Shown here in pieces: positions 1-11,229 of a stretch of 64,000 nucleotides of DNA. The notes beneath the pieces are model-generated. The model worked only from the letters and a program-made list of their open reading frames with translations, searched no databases and was not told the DNA's origin. The translations under genes were made by a program, and so were the position numbers. The number at the start of each line of letters is the position of its first letter. Position 1 is the stretch's first letter. The stretch comes from Pseudoips prasinana (Eukaryota > Arthropoda > Insecta > Lepidoptera > Nolidae): NCBI GenBank assembly GCA_951640165.1, contig OX621245.1:23800330-23864329 (forward strand), in the 5' to 3' direction.

Positions 1-1565
1 CCCACGCTGCGTCTTCCGGTTCGTGGTCGCCACTCGAGAACCTTTCTACCCCATCTGCCATCAGTTCTACGAGCTATGTGCCCTGCCCACTGCCACTTCA
101 GTTTGGCAATTCGTTGGGCTATGTCGGCTACTTTGGTTCGCCTGCGGATCTCAGCATTTCTGATTCGATCTCGCAGGGAAACTCCAAGCATAGCCTTTTC
201 CATTGCTCTCTGGGTGACCTTGAGCCGCCTGATAAGGCCCACAGTGAGCGACCACGTCTCTGTTCCGAAAGTCATCACTGGCAACACACACTGGTCGAAG
301 ACTTGCGACTTGAGACACTGCGGTATTTGGGACGAGAAGATATTACGTAGCTTCCCGAACGCTGCCCAGCCGAGTTGGATTCTACGATTGACCTCCTTTT
401 CGAAGTTGGACCTACCTAGTTGGATGGTCTGTCTTAGGTAAATATAGTTCTAAACAACTTCGAGTGCAGAGTCTCCAATATTAACTAAAGTGGGTGCAAC
501 ATGAATGTTCGACATGATTTTCGTCTTATCCATGTTCATTTTCAGAGCCACTTGTTGAGAGACTCTACTGAGGCCATCAAGCATTGTACAGAGGTCGTCA
601 AGGGTCTCAGCCATGACTACTATATCGTCGGCAAATCTAAGGTGGGTGATGTACTCGCCATTGACATTGATGCCAAAGCCTTCCCAGTCCAGAAGCTTGT
701 AAACATCTTCCAATGCAGCGGTGAACAGGTTCGGAGATATGACGTCTCCCTGTCTCACGCCTCGCTGCAATTGAATAGGTTTCGAGTTCTGGTCCTGAAG
801 TCGGACTGACATGGTGGCGTTTTCGTACAAACACTTTAACACCTGGACATACCGATAGTCAATTTGGCACCTTTGAAGAGACCTCAGCACGGCCCATGTT
901 TCGATAGAATCAAAGGCTTTCTCATAGTCCACAAACGCTAAGCATATTGGCTGGTTATACTCCTCTGTCTTCTGTATAACTTGCCGCAGCGTATGTATGT
1001 GGTCTATGGTACTGTAACTTTTTCGGAAACCGGCTTGTTCGGGAGGCTGGAAGTCGTCAAACCTTCGTGCGAGACGATTCGTAATGACTCTCGAAAACAA
1101 CTTGTATACATGGCTCAGCAGTGAGATGGGTCTGTAACTCTCCAATAGGGTTTTATCGCCCTTTTTGAAGAAAAGCACCACCACACTCCTGTGCCATGCT
1201 TTTGGCGTTTGACCTTCGAGTATGACGGAGTTGAATAACTTCTGAAGGGCCTGTAGGATCGGTGTACCACCCGCCTTCAGAAGCTCAGCTGTAACTCCAT
1301 CATCACCCGGCGCCTTGTTGTTTTTCAGTTGTTTGAGAGCCATTCTAATCTCGTACATGCTGACGTCCGGGATATCTTGGGTGTAGTGTCCGGTTAGTCT
1401 TGCTCTTGGATCGGCATGACTATTGACAGGAAGTCGCGTTGTCGTGTACAACTGTCCGTAGAACTTCTCGATCTCTCCTAGCAACTCAGGTTTTGACGTG
1501 ACGATTCAACCATCCTCGGTCTTCAGCTTCGTCAGTTGGCTTTGCCCAATAGAGATGCCATTATC
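1..1565 (-). mobile_element. RTE-clade non-LTR retrotransposon, 5'-truncated, continues beyond the left edge
   Basis: On the minus strand one reading frame runs from about 1565 to base 1 and is recognisable as the second half of an RTE LINE: linker, reverse transcriptase and the C-terminal region. The 5' end is lost at about 1565, where similarity stops and AT-rich DNA begins. The 3' end lies outside the window. The last residues read here (RTGRRSVG) are the same ones that open the 3'-terminal RTE fragment at 15464-15629, which shows what the missing end looks like. 5' truncation is the usual result of target-primed reverse transcription. Confidence 0.93.
1..1565 (-). pseudogene. RTE reverse transcriptase, two in-frame stops
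   Basis: The open stretch 450-1484 (344 codons) carries the finger and palm motifs of a LINE reverse transcriptase in order: NNKAPGDDGV, YRPISLLS, motif A FVDYEKAFDS with its catalytic Asp, motif B RGVRQGDVISP, and motif C FADD with the two catalytic Asp. The frame continues past a TAG at 450-452 through NYIYLRQTIQLG and the RTE C-terminal segment ending WRPRTGRRSV at base 1. Upstream, a TGA at 1506-1508 interrupts ...KTEDG/IVTSKPELLGEIEKFY. Apart from these two nonsense changes the frame is unbroken for about 1.5 kb, so the copy is only moderately old. The endonuclease half is missing. A second copy with the endonuclease but without most of the RT lies at 37238-39090. Confidence 0.92.
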
Positions 1566-1883
1566 AATCTATAAGTGATCGATGAGGTAAAATTACTATA
1601 CGCGCGGTTAGCCTGTAGTTTTGTTACTGCCGAAGTAGGTAAATTTGCTAACGGCTCCATTCTTCGGACGTTATATACAGTATATATATATAATGGCTAT
1701 TGGCCGCATTTGTAGTCATTAGACAATAGTCGTAAGCTATGTTGGAAAGCTTTTGTTGTTTGGCTTGAACTAAACCGATATAAAGATAACTACTCTAAAA
1801 AGAAGAAGGTATGCAAAATCCAATCAAGTTCCGTACAAAAATAGACATAAACAGGCTGCCCATTTAAAATAACTAGAAATTAT
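1566..1883. other. AT-rich stretch, nothing recognised
   Basis: It contains a short TA run near 1677-1692. No coding or repeat signature was identified. Confidence 0.5.
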
Positions 1884-2024
1884 ATTATCTATATAAGTAT
1901 GTATTTACAAAAATAAAATAGTATATAATATATGTAATATAACAGTTATCTGGTTTCCATAGTACAAGCTCTGCTTAGTTTGGGATCAGATGGCCGCGTG
2001 TGAATAATATCCCAGGATATATAA
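1884..2024 (+). repeat. SINE-B copy, 5'-truncated
   Basis: It holds the 3' body and tail of SINE-B: ATAAGTATGTATTTAC, then GGTTTCCATAGTACAAGC, CTGCTTAGTTTGGGATC and a terminal CCCAGGATAT. The tRNA-like head is absent. Confidence 0.8.
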
Positions 2025-2755
2025 GTATTATGTTCAGAGGTCACACCTGTTGATAAACTTCGTTGTGTTCTGCCGCAGATTGACACTTACTTGCTGGCGC
2101 TGGGGCCACCAATACCAGCCGAAGCCCGATTTGTCACGCTTAGCAGTCAGCTGTTAATTGCAACCCTACAAAAAATCGCGTTTACATATATTTTTAACTG
2201 TGTGAAGAAACGAACAACATGTAGCGTAGTGAATAACACAGTCCAGCCATTCCATTACAACCTGCTATCAAGGTTACCTCTAACACTACATACAAAAACT
2301 GTATTTCTTAATCTTTATTGCATGTGTGTATCTTACTTATTCCATTTGCGAAAGACAATTGTGATCTGTCGACGGATCCTCCATGAATTGACAGCAATAG
2401 GTCTGTGTCTCTTTTGAGTACTTACGAATTCCTAAAATACACTAAATTATTAATTAGGCCAAGAATAGTGAAGTAAATGGAACTAAAAGATAGTTTGATG
2501 TTTAATATTGCGTAATTTGGGATTGACAGTTAACATAATATACTTAAAACCCTTAAAATTATATGAAACAGTTTTCACATCAAATTGTGACACAATAATT
2601 CAATTAAATAAGAATAAATATTTTTTATATGTTAAAAAAATAAAAATAAACAGAATGGTGAAAATAATAAGGAATCCATTGAATTATGAACTTACTTTTA
2701 ATGCCCAAATTGAAACATATTAATTATCAAACTGATATTTATCATTTTTTCATAG
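2025..2755. other. unassigned AT-rich DNA
   Basis: Short open frames occur (for example 2091-2417 plus), but their composition follows the AT bias and no protein motif was seen. Confidence 0.4.
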
Positions 2756-2946
2756 GTACTTACTTATCGTATGGGCAGTAGTTACCCTAGTGTCAGAGTT
2801 ATTCAAGCCGTCCATTAGGCCTCTGACATGGCTTAACCGGGACCGACAGCTTAACGTGCCCTCCGAAACACGGAGACGCTCAGGATGAAACTATTTTGTT
2901 GGTCACCCATCTAAGGACTGACCGCGAGCCTAGTTGCTTAACCTCG
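2756..2946 (+). repeat. repeat D, copy 1
   Basis: This family begins ACTTATCGTATGGGCA and includes CAAGCCGYCC, GACCGACAGCTTAACG, a stretch rich in CACGGAGACGCTCAG and the close GCCTAGTTGCTTAACCTCG. Five copies lie in this window (2756, 23361, 24886, 25266, 26815). It may be a SINE or a LINE tail. I do not recognise the family. Confidence 0.75.
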
Positions 2947-3594
2947 CCGAGCGCTTTTGGCAAAAAGCGTCTCATGAAAACATCTCAAAAAACGTCGCAA
3001 TCAATTGGAAAATATTGTCTTAATAGACTTCTGTTTTATTTATTAAAATGTAAGTATACAATTAAAACATTATACATATAAACCTCTATTGTTTGATTTG
3101 ATAAACATTATTGTATGGTGGATGTACTTGTGTAATCGGAAACTCAAATTCTCCTCAAACTCGAGCAAAACAAGTTGCAATCTGACAAAATGTTGCGCGT
3201 TGTTTGAAATTTAATAAAACTGTAAATAGGATGTAGACAGATTTCAACCTCTCCATAAGGTTATATTGTAATGGACGTATAACAAGTACTATATACGTTT
3301 GAACTTCTCGTAATTTTAACATTATATTATTCCTCGCCCAATTTCGGGTACGGTGGCTAATTTTAAAGACACTAGCCAACTACTGAGAATAAATAAATCA
3401 GTAATTACAACCGAGGAGACATTAGCATTTACATGCTCTCCGTGGTACTGAGGTATCATTGGAACATTCTAGCTTTTAGACCCGTGATGTTGACTTAGAA
3501 CCTGAGTATCGATTCACGTTGCAAGTAAACAATAAGAAAATAATACATTCTAAAAATATTTTTAAAACTTACAATTAGTCTTGATCTTCTATTG
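2947..3594. other. unassigned DNA
   Basis: No gene or repeat was recognised. The minus frame at 3155-3379 is short and has no motif. Confidence 0.4.
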
Positions 3595-3765
3595 CAGTGT
3601 TTTTCAACCCGTGGGCCGCGACCCCCGGGGGGTCGCGAAGCTTCTTTATGGAAGTTGCAAAAGGTTGGGTTAGCTAGTCATAGGATCGCAAAAGAATTTA
3701 GGGGTGTCGCAAAATATTTCTTCGTACTAAGGAGGCCGCGTCATTAAAAAGGTTGAAAAACACTG
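3595..3765. mobile_element. hAT-superfamily MITE with 8-bp target duplication
   Basis: The ends are inverted copies of CAGTGTTTTTCAACC. The body has the hAT MITE style of GGGCCGCGACCCCCGG and GGTCGCGAAG. It is flanked on both sides by TTCTATTG (3587-3594 and 3766-3773), the 8-bp duplication expected for hAT transposition. There is no coding capacity at 171 bp. Confidence 0.93.
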
Positions 3766-3773
3766 TTCTATTG

Positions 3774-4140
3774 TATGTATTATTTATATTTGCGAGATTG
3801 TGAACAAAATCTACCCATTTTTCAATACTCTATGTATTTTATTTGGGACACAAAGTACATACATTGCATGGATACAAAGTACATATAATGCGCTTGGTCA
3901 CCCAAATAATAGTAGTAGCTGTGTAGAAAACTAAAATATGCAGGGGTAGTAATGAAGAGGCAACCAAGTTTCCAGCGTAATAGTTATTGTGAATGTAGGT
4001 AAAACTTTCCAACATAAATAGTTATACATATAAAAAAAAATATATAAAATATTTTCCTTAAAAAGTGCACATGAAATCGACATCGATATATCAAAACCAA
4101 AACACCTCCAAATCCCAGCTCTATTGGTTTAGCCAGTACT
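3774..4140. other. unassigned AT-rich DNA
   Basis: A short imperfect duplication of ACAAAGTACATA is present near 3850-3880. Nothing else was recognised. Confidence 0.4.
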
Positions 4141-4411
4141 AATAATAATATCCTAAGACATTATTCACTCACCGCCATCTGATCCCAAACTAAGCAGAGC
4201 TTGTACTTTACCTACTAAACCAGGTAACTATACAATACTACATATAATAATTTTCTTGTGTCAATACATAATTACATATATAGATAATTACAACCAGACT
4301 TAAGACAAACAGACATGTTCTTGCACACAAATATCTCTCCTGGGTGGGAATCGAACCCACGACCTGCTGCGTCAATTGCAGGTATCTATCTACCAACCAC
4401 GCCAATCAACC
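4141..4411 (-). repeat. SINE-B copy, near full length
   Basis: Read on the minus strand it starts with a tRNA-like head (GGCGTGGTTGGTAGAT type A box, then GTGGGTTCGATTCCCACC type B box), followed by the body with ACATGTCTGTTTGTC and the tail ending in AATATTATTATT. Pol III promoter boxes are inferred from the tRNA resemblance. Confidence 0.85.
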
Positions 4412-5357
4412 TAGCAAAACCCTAACTAACAAAAAAATAAGTAATTTTAATCGATACCCCGGAGCTGGGAACTCATCCACCAAAATGAGCCTTCCAAGTA
4501 GATTAAATAAATTTACCCTTTACCTTTGTTACGGAATTATTTAGCTTTTAAATAAATTTCTAGAAAGTTCTTCGACATCTAGGTAGAATGAAACAGCTAC
4601 TAAAAATGGTTATCCATGAGAGTAGCAAAACCTTAAAGGTTATTGTATCATGGCGGTTCATCGCTCATCTTTTTGCAGTCATTAGTGTCGCTCGTTTTAA
4701 ATTATTAGAAGACAATGTCACAAAATATTTGAAAAACATAGCTAAGTTAAAGCGCCTTTAATCTTAACAGGTACTGTGGTACTCTGGAAGACGGGATCTT
4801 TTGATCAAATATTATGTTTTGATACATAAGGCTTCGCCGAGCTAGTCGCAGCATAGTTTTGTCGGGAACTTTTTTAATAAGCCGATAGTAAAGGACCACG
4901 CCTCGAGTTCTGATGTGATCCATCAGTATTCGTGAAATATCAGCCAATATATTTGTAATACTTGTTGATATATTATCCTGATTTATTGGATCTTTGGGCT
5001 AGAGGAAAATGTTACATGTACATATGTATACACATAATATACATATGTTAGTATGGAAATAGATGAAGGAAAGCTTATAGCAAGTACGTGACGTAATTAT
5101 GATATTACTCAAGTTCAAAAAATTTCGTGAACTAAATTAAAATTGAAAATTAGATTCTTAGATGCAAAAAGGAATAAATCTTTTTTAAGTATCTTGGTGA
5201 CAGAGTTAAACTCATTAATCGGGAAAACGCCACACAGAGTTAGAATGATTTTAACCCTACAAGCAACTATTCTGGCAATTTCATCGAAACTGATTCGGAC
5301 TTAATCCAGAACAACATTACATATATTTGGCATATATTAACAATTACATAGTATTGA
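4412..5357. other. unassigned AT-rich DNA
   Basis: No recognisable gene. ATACATATGT-type microsatellite sequence occurs near 5010-5050. Confidence 0.4.
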
Positions 5358-5571
5358 CTGATCTAGTGGTTGGTGATCCCGACATCTAAGCCAAAGGCCG
5401 TGTGTTCGATCCCTTCTCATGACTAATCTTTGTGTGATGAGCACGATTGTTTGTTCTGTGCCTGGGTGCCATTTAACTATAATATGTATGTATTTAGAAA
5501 TATATAAGTATGTTTAACAGTTGTCTGGTTGCCATAGCTCTGGGTCTGCTTAGTTTGGGATCAGATGATAG
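5358..5571 (+). repeat. SINE-C copy, interrupted at its 3' end by the LTR element
   Basis: The tRNA-like head carries CTAGTGGTTGGTGATCCCG and CGTGTGTTCGATCCC. The body is TTGTGTGATGAGCACGA. The tail GTCTGCTTAGTTTGGGATC is the tail also seen on SINE-B. The LTR retrotransposon begins at 5572, immediately after ATAG. Confidence 0.8.
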
Positions 5572-5874
5572 TCTAAGGAATAAGACAAGAAGTAGCTTTA
5601 AAACAAATTTTAATACAGACGACACGACACGAAACGATACTCACTAATGTATTATCAAACAAAATTTATTATTCAAATAAACAAAAACGAACTAAGGAAG
5701 TAAAATCACAAGAACTAAACCGGGCTAACAATTATAATAAAGAATTTTAACAACTCAAACTGCAATCGGGCAGAGTAACGGCCTCGACAAGGTTGGACGC
5801 CCAAAGAGAGCGATGCCGGCGAGGCATCGCCTTTTTATAGAAAATCCCCACTCTTGTAGTTTTGCGCTTCTACA
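5572..5874 (-). repeat. 3' LTR of the 5572-10601 element
   Basis: Read on the minus strand it opens TGTAGAAGCG and closes CTTATTCCTTAGA. A TATA-like TATAAAAAG lies near its start (plus 5831-5839) and an AATAAA-type signal lies in its second half. It matches the 10299-10601 copy except at about four bases. Confidence 0.93.
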
Positions 5875-5886
5875 CGGCCCTTCCTG
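5875..5886 (-). promoter_or_regulatory. polypurine tract next to the 3' LTR
   Basis: On the minus strand AGGAAGGGCCG directly precedes the LTR start TGTAG, the position where a plus-strand primer tract is expected. Confidence 0.6.
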
Positions 5887-7929
5887 ACAGGAGGCTGGCC
5901 ACGGGCTCCATCTTTTAACTCTGGCGATCAGTCTTCAGGCTTGGCAACGACATCCTCGAACTTTCAGCAACACGTGATGCGGACGTGCTGGGTCGTGGCT
6001 CATCAATTTCATCGGACATCTCGACTCCTGAAGGCTGGGTGACACTCTGAGTGGTAGACCCCTCGGTCTCATTCTCAGACTCTGTAATGAAACAAAACTA
6101 CAGCACAAAAACATGTCCATAAATGATAAGAGATAGCTTCAAACACAACCTTTGTGTCGCACCAAAATCAAACAACAATTCGACACATATGTAGGCTTAG
6201 CACACCTAACTCAGCCTTACCACAAGAGTATAAAATAAACATATCTGTACGTTCACTCGTGGCAGTTCCCGTCGGGGGAGTGCCACCTCAAGACTCGCTA
6301 GAGATCTACGTGAGACATAACTTTGCGTGTGTTAATCAGTTCCAGATAAAAGCGTATTTCAACCCAAATTATCAATAAAACACAGTCAATATTTAACACA
6401 AACATATCTCACACCACGTCTCGTCAGCGGCCAACCCGTGGCATGACCCTACGTGTAACACACAGCACCACGTCTCGTCAGCGGCCAACCCGTGGAATGA
6501 CCCTACGTGTAACACACAGCACCACGTCCCGTCAGCGGCCAACCCGTGGCATGACCCTACGTGTAACACAGCTCCAGGACCACACGTCCGAGCATAAAGG
6601 AAGGGACACAAAACCACACCAGGCATGTCCCATATACTAGGATCGCATGCCCGAGCGCACTCCAAGACAGCATCCAATAACATGAAACCCTACCTTACTT
6701 GAAGTGTATCCGTCAGCCAGGATAGCATATCCGAGTACAAGGACCTCCAAGACAGAGACTATCCCAACCGCAAGATAGAACTTCCCTTAATGTGTTTGCC
6801 CTTTGCGAAAAACACTTTGCACAAATAGAGAATCATGAAATCAATTTTTAATTCTCAAAACAACACACAATGCTCGGCACACAAGCATGTCCACAAAAAC
6901 TTTACAAAATTAGTTTAAGCAAAATATCAAAGTGCCTAAATAATTAAAGTCACACACCATGGAAAGTGACTCCACACACATCGGGAGTCCACTCACCACG
7001 CCACGGGATCATGTACTTAACTGCGTTTAAGCTCCCATAGCAGCCGGACACGCGCGCAGGCGCACGCCCGCCAGACCAGGCTCCTTAGGTTCCCAGCCCC
7101 GAAGGTAGCCACCGGTCACGCCGACAGCCTGCTCCAAACAGCAAGTGACACACTCGCCTTTTCTCTCCAACACCACTCGCTTGACAAACCTTGCCACGCA
7201 AGCCATGTACTGGCCGCAGTCTGCGCCCATTTGCCATAACTGCCACGAATATCTGGGTGGTGGACTAAGAGAATTTAATTACAAAGAGAACATCACCAAA
7301 CGTGAACTCTTTTAATTAGCCTTATTCAAAATAAAGGCGACATTTTTTTTTTTTTACTTATACACGTTATTAGATGTAACAATTATACGAAACGTATTTC
7401 TACGTAAAAACCTGAAAGACTCAACAGAGATCCCTTCATGTAACATCAGAACCACCGGGGTTCTTAACTTACCGAATTGTATAAGAAATACAAAAATCAT
7501 TGTCTTACGTAGCTAATTGCATCCAAACTACCATTCTGAGGCGATTGAATTACTTCCTGGTTATTCGTGTCCAATTACAAGGTTTGGTACAACATCAAAA
7601 TCATCAGCATGTGGCATCATTATCCTCTTTCTAAAACAAAATCCTGAAAACAATGCACTAATGCGCAACACGCATATTAGATCACATTAACGCTCGGTAT
7701 ATTTTAGAGCAATACAAAATAACTTCTATGAGATAATGGAGACAGAGACTAAACATTTGTTATTTCCGTCAGACTTTTTGTGGCGGAGAAATGTGTACCA
7801 TACCGCCTTTCTCCGACTCGGCTACACCTGACAATAACTCACTTGATTTGAGATTGCTAACATGACTGATCTCACTTTGGTGTAACCTTTGTCCTTTAAT
7901 ATGACCAAGTCTTTTACATAACATCATTA
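5887..7929 (-). other. interior of the LTR element, no pol recognised
   Basis: No RT, RNase H, protease or integrase motif is visible on either strand. The stretch includes the 54-bp tandem array at 6412-6571. Small open minus frames at 6393-6683 and 7027-7230 are Cys-rich but match nothing I know. Confidence 0.5.
6412..6571. repeat. 54-bp tandem repeat, three units
   Basis: Units start at 6412, 6466 and 6520 and differ by only a few bases, with the third a little shorter. Each contains CCACGTCTCGTCAGCGGCC and ATGACCCTACGTGTAACA. The period of 54 equals 18 codons, and the minus frame through it is open, giving repeats of VLHVGSCHGLAADETWC. Whether this frame is translated is unknown. Confidence 0.9.
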
Positions 7930-8088
7930 CATATGACGAAACATATAATCGTCCGACACAAAGTACATCCACACTCAGAACATCTTCTCATGGTTCACAC
8001 AAATAGTTTACGCAATTTACGGGAATCGAACCCGGGTCATTGAATGACAACGCGATGATCTTAACCACTGCGCCACACGTGCAGTCAA
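7930..8088 (-). repeat. SINE-A copy inside the LTR element (diverged)
   Basis: On the minus strand it shows the head GTGTGGCGCAGTGGTTAAG and a B box in GACCCGGGTTCGATTCCCG, then a body resembling the other SINE-A copies (ACAAATAGTTT, CAGAACATC). It lies in the LTR element interior. Confidence 0.72.
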
Positions 8089-9479
8089 ACTTCAGAGGAT
8101 GACTTCAAAATTATGTTCATAACTCCGCTGCTAAGAAGTAGCTTCAGAACGTGCACTGTTAATACACCTACTAGGTTTTAAATAACAACTCATTTACATT
8201 GTAGAATGCAAATAACACATTGAGTAATAAATTGAAAAAATGATGAGACTATCAAGTGTTACTTAGTAAGCTTTGTCAATACCTTGCAGCATGGGCTTTT
8301 CAGCTCCTCACTCAATCCTCTCACTACCATTAGGCGCAAAACAACGGCATGACATTTTATACAACACCGTGATGTCAACCGTTTGAGGTTACATTCCTCA
8401 GCGGTGGTCAATACCTACAGCTATATACCATGGCTATCATGCAATGCACACGATACTGAGCGGCGCTGGCGACAGCTATCAACACTACGACGTCTACTGA
8501 TCGAGCTTAGTTCGTAATTCGTAACACACATCGCAAACTACCTTTTATTTTCACATGACGAATCGGTTAGCCTAAGAGGCTTTCACTGCTTCACCGGAAT
8601 ATCGCAAACTACCGTGCGACAAACTAAGTAAATGGTTTCACGCCCTGATATGGGATTCACCTTTCAAGAAAAGTCTTGAACGGCCACGTAAAATACATCG
8701 CGGTATCTCACAAACAAAACAATAAAATTGTACTTACGTAAATCACACACCACAGAAATTAACAAAAATAAAACAAAGTTTACTGTACACTTCGTAGACT
8801 GTTCACTGTTAATACACTCTGCAACAAACTGGGCTTATACAAACATTCCCTGACGTCCCAATGATTTCGTATTTGAGGGCGATCGACCACGTTGCACCAT
8901 AACTGTATATCGGAAGAGATTAGACATAATAGTGGCTAGCACGACTTAACTATCGACTGAATCGTGTCAACAATTGCCCGAGTAGCCGAACTACCCACAT
9001 TTTTCATTTTATAGTGGTAGATTTTAAAATTACTTTCGATCGTTTCTAACTTACTCATGATAGAATCTAACGTGCGGTGTAGATTTTCTTGTGCCTTAGA
9101 AGGCATTGCAATCACGTTGGCACTTATTATAACTGCTACCGCTCAAGGACCGTAAACGGATCGTCATGTTTTCGACAATCTGACCGCGAACGAACAAGTT
9201 TACGTGAACTTTCAAAACTATCCGGTCTGTCGCGACGCCTAGATCTACTTCGTGTATCACGGCAATAATCTCCACACTTATCATCGTGACAACTATGCGA
9301 ATCATTGCATGGTGTGCGCTCTATTTACTTTAGTCACCAGTGAAACTGAACTAATCACAATTTAGATATTAACTAACGTTTTTGACTTTAGGGCGCACAC
9401 AAAAACAATACAACAAGCGGTACAACGTGGTACTTACTTTTTAAAAGCAACCGATACCAAAATACAAATAAATTTTGCT
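8089..9479 (-). other. interior of the LTR element with possible gag C-terminal traces
   Basis: A minus frame at 9096-9305 has, in an overlapping frame, an Arg/Ser-rich segment (RDTRSRSRRRDRPDSFE) like the RS-rich N-terminus of the gag below. Near 8905-8935 the minus strand reads ATGGTGCAACGTGGTCGATC, which looks like a primer-binding region of another LTR element. No intact domain is visible. Confidence 0.35.
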
Positions 9480-10153
9480 TACAGGAACACTGTCGACACT
9501 ATACAAAAGTAAAACACACAAACGAGGTACTCAAAATCACTCCAATTATTTAAAGATTCTGCACGGTCTACCTCAGCATACCAATTATCGAAAATATGTA
9601 AATTTGAGTCAAAATTGGAAATGTAAAAATGTTCATTCAGGCAAACACGACTGTGAAATGCTCTGGGACGCTGCTACGAGTGGGTTCCGAACCACGTGGC
9701 GGTGATCGAGACCGAGTGCATGGACGTTGTCTGTGATTAAGTCGTAGGCGACAATAACTGATCTTTCGGTCGCGGCACTATATTAAGCGTCGAGACACTA
9801 ACCTCTGTGTTCATACATGAGCGACGCGCATCACACGAATCTGCTTGAACCGGCGATCGCAGGGTATTGCGCTTAGGTTTACGCGAAACATGCTCAACTC
9901 GAGATAGCGACTCAATACGGCATGGGTTTCCCTCCGACACTCTCGTATCACAAACACCCGAACGCCCCGGCCTAAGTGAAGTCCGAGACGCATCTTCTAA
10001 TGCCTTAAGACGAGTAAGCATTGCCTGCATTTCGAGCCATAACCTAAAATTTTCGTCTGGCGATCGCTCGCGACGCTCACTGTGGCGACTACCGTGCCCA
10101 GGACTATACCTATCCCGGCGATTCACACTATAATCACGCTCACGATTCGACAT
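9480..10153 (-). pseudogene. gag remnant of the 5572-10601 element
   Basis: The likely start is the ATG at 10151-10153 (MSNRERDYS), giving a 138-codon frame to 9737. The longer frame from 10225 begins with a hydrophobic stretch inside the leader. The N-terminus is Arg/Ser-rich (RRDRYSPGHGSRHSERRERS), followed by WLEMQAMLTRLKALE, a short coiled-coil-like stretch. After the stop a different frame continues with FDNWYAEVDRAESLNNW, which resembles the capsid-type segment of insect gypsy gag proteins. The gene then ends without zinc knuckles. I infer a frameshifted, truncated gag. Confidence 0.5.
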
Positions 10154-10283
10154 AACGAAAATAATACCACTAAACAACAACAAAAGCCAACCAATTAACC
10201 ACATAAAACTGCACAACAACAACAAAAATATTTGACCTCACCGATAATTGCAAAACACATAAATAACTATGTGGGCGAAAGAA

Positions 10284-10298
10284 GAATCCCACTTCTGA
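10284..10298 (-). promoter_or_regulatory. primer-binding site complementary to tRNA-Leu
   Basis: On the minus strand the 5' LTR is followed at once by TCAGAAGTGGGATTC, which is complementary to the 3' end of eukaryotic tRNA-Leu (GAATCCCACTTCTGA, without CCA). Position and match both fit a minus-strand primer site. Confidence 0.85.
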
Positions 10299-10601
10299 TC
10301 TAAGGAATAAGACAAGAAGTAGCTTTAAAACAAATTTTAATACAGACGACACGACACGAAACGATACTCACTAATGTATTATCAAACAAAATTTATTATT
10401 CAAATAAACAAAAACGAACTAAGGAAGTAAAATGACAAGAACTAAACCGGGCTAACAATTATAATAAAGACTTTTAACAACTCAAACTGCAATCGGGCAG
10501 AGTAACGGCCTCGACAAGGTTGGACGCCCAAAGAGAGCGATGCCGGCGAGGCATCGTCTTTTTATAGAAAATCCCCACTCTTGTAGTTTTCCGCTTCTAC
10601 A
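10299..10601 (-). repeat. 5' LTR of the 5572-10601 element
   Basis: It is the promoter LTR: a TATA-like TATAAAAAG lies at plus 10558-10566, near its upstream end on the minus strand. It is flanked at 10602-10605 by the ATAG target duplication. Confidence 0.93.
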
Positions 10602-10644
10602 ATAGTGTATTAACTAATACACTATCATCCTTAGATTATTATAT

Positions 10645-10842
10645 TTAAAGACAACGCCCGCATTAGGGAATTTAATCCATGTGTCGCGTGGTACTTTACA
10701 AACATATAATAGACTGACACAAATTAAATCCAGACTTAGAACAACTATTAATGGGTAACACAAATGGTTGTATGGCGTGGGACCCGACCCCTCGACACGA
10801 AGCGCCGAGGCGACTGTCTTAGCCGCTGCGCCACACAGGCAG
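10645..10842 (-). repeat. SINE-A copy
   Basis: The minus-strand head contains TGTGGCGCAGCGGCTAAGA. The body includes ACAACTATT and TTAAATCCAGAC on the plus strand, and it ends in AACGCCCGCATTAGGG. It is a near full-length member. Confidence 0.85.
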
Positions 10843-11227
10843 TTTTCAAATTTAGGTGAAATATTTTATATTAAATTTTATATTTTGCACTGAAAATTTA
10901 CTATTTCCAAAGCAGCCCCGGAGCAGCTTTTCATTTCGAATAATCTCAATCAGTTTTATGAATACGTTTTTAATTATATAAGCTTTGTTGTTGATAAAAT
11001 ATCAGCAATAAAGCTACGTATTAAGCTCTATGATTGGATATTTTCAAATTGAACTCGTTAGAAAAGATTGAATAATTCACATAAGTGTGAAGCGTAATTT
11101 CAAAGCATACTTACTGCCTTTGAAATGTTGACTCACTAACTAAACAAATAAAACTCTTATTGTATTACTATTAAATTCTTGATAAAAATTTTATTTATGC
11201 TTGAACTGTCAAGTCGGAACACAGACG
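10843..11227. other. unassigned AT-rich DNA
   Basis: No gene or repeat recognised. Confidence 0.4.
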
Positions 11228-11229
11228 TA

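Larger units (their letters stand above)
5572..10601 (-). mobile_element. LTR retrotransposon, non-autonomous (303-bp LTRs, no pol)
   Basis: Two direct repeats of 303 bp (5572-5874 and 10299-10601) bound a 4.4-kb interior and are flanked by the 4-bp duplication ATAG (5568-5571, 10602-10605). On the minus strand the order is 5' LTR, a tRNA-Leu primer-binding site, gag traces, a long non-coding interior, a purine tract and the 3' LTR. The LTRs differ at about four positions, so the insertion is fairly young. The 4-bp duplication and Leu primer suggest a Ty3/gypsy lineage, but no reverse transcriptase or integrase is present to prove it. It would depend on proteins from a related complete copy. 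Confidence 0.9.

Noticed and set aside
76..809. plus-strand frames at 76-441, 78-350 and 501-809
   Set aside because: They are antisense shadows of the RTE reverse transcriptase on the minus strand.
8905..8935. primer-binding site of a second nested LTR element
   Set aside because: ATGGTGCAACGTGGTCGATC is suggestive, but no second pair of LTRs or target duplication was found around it.
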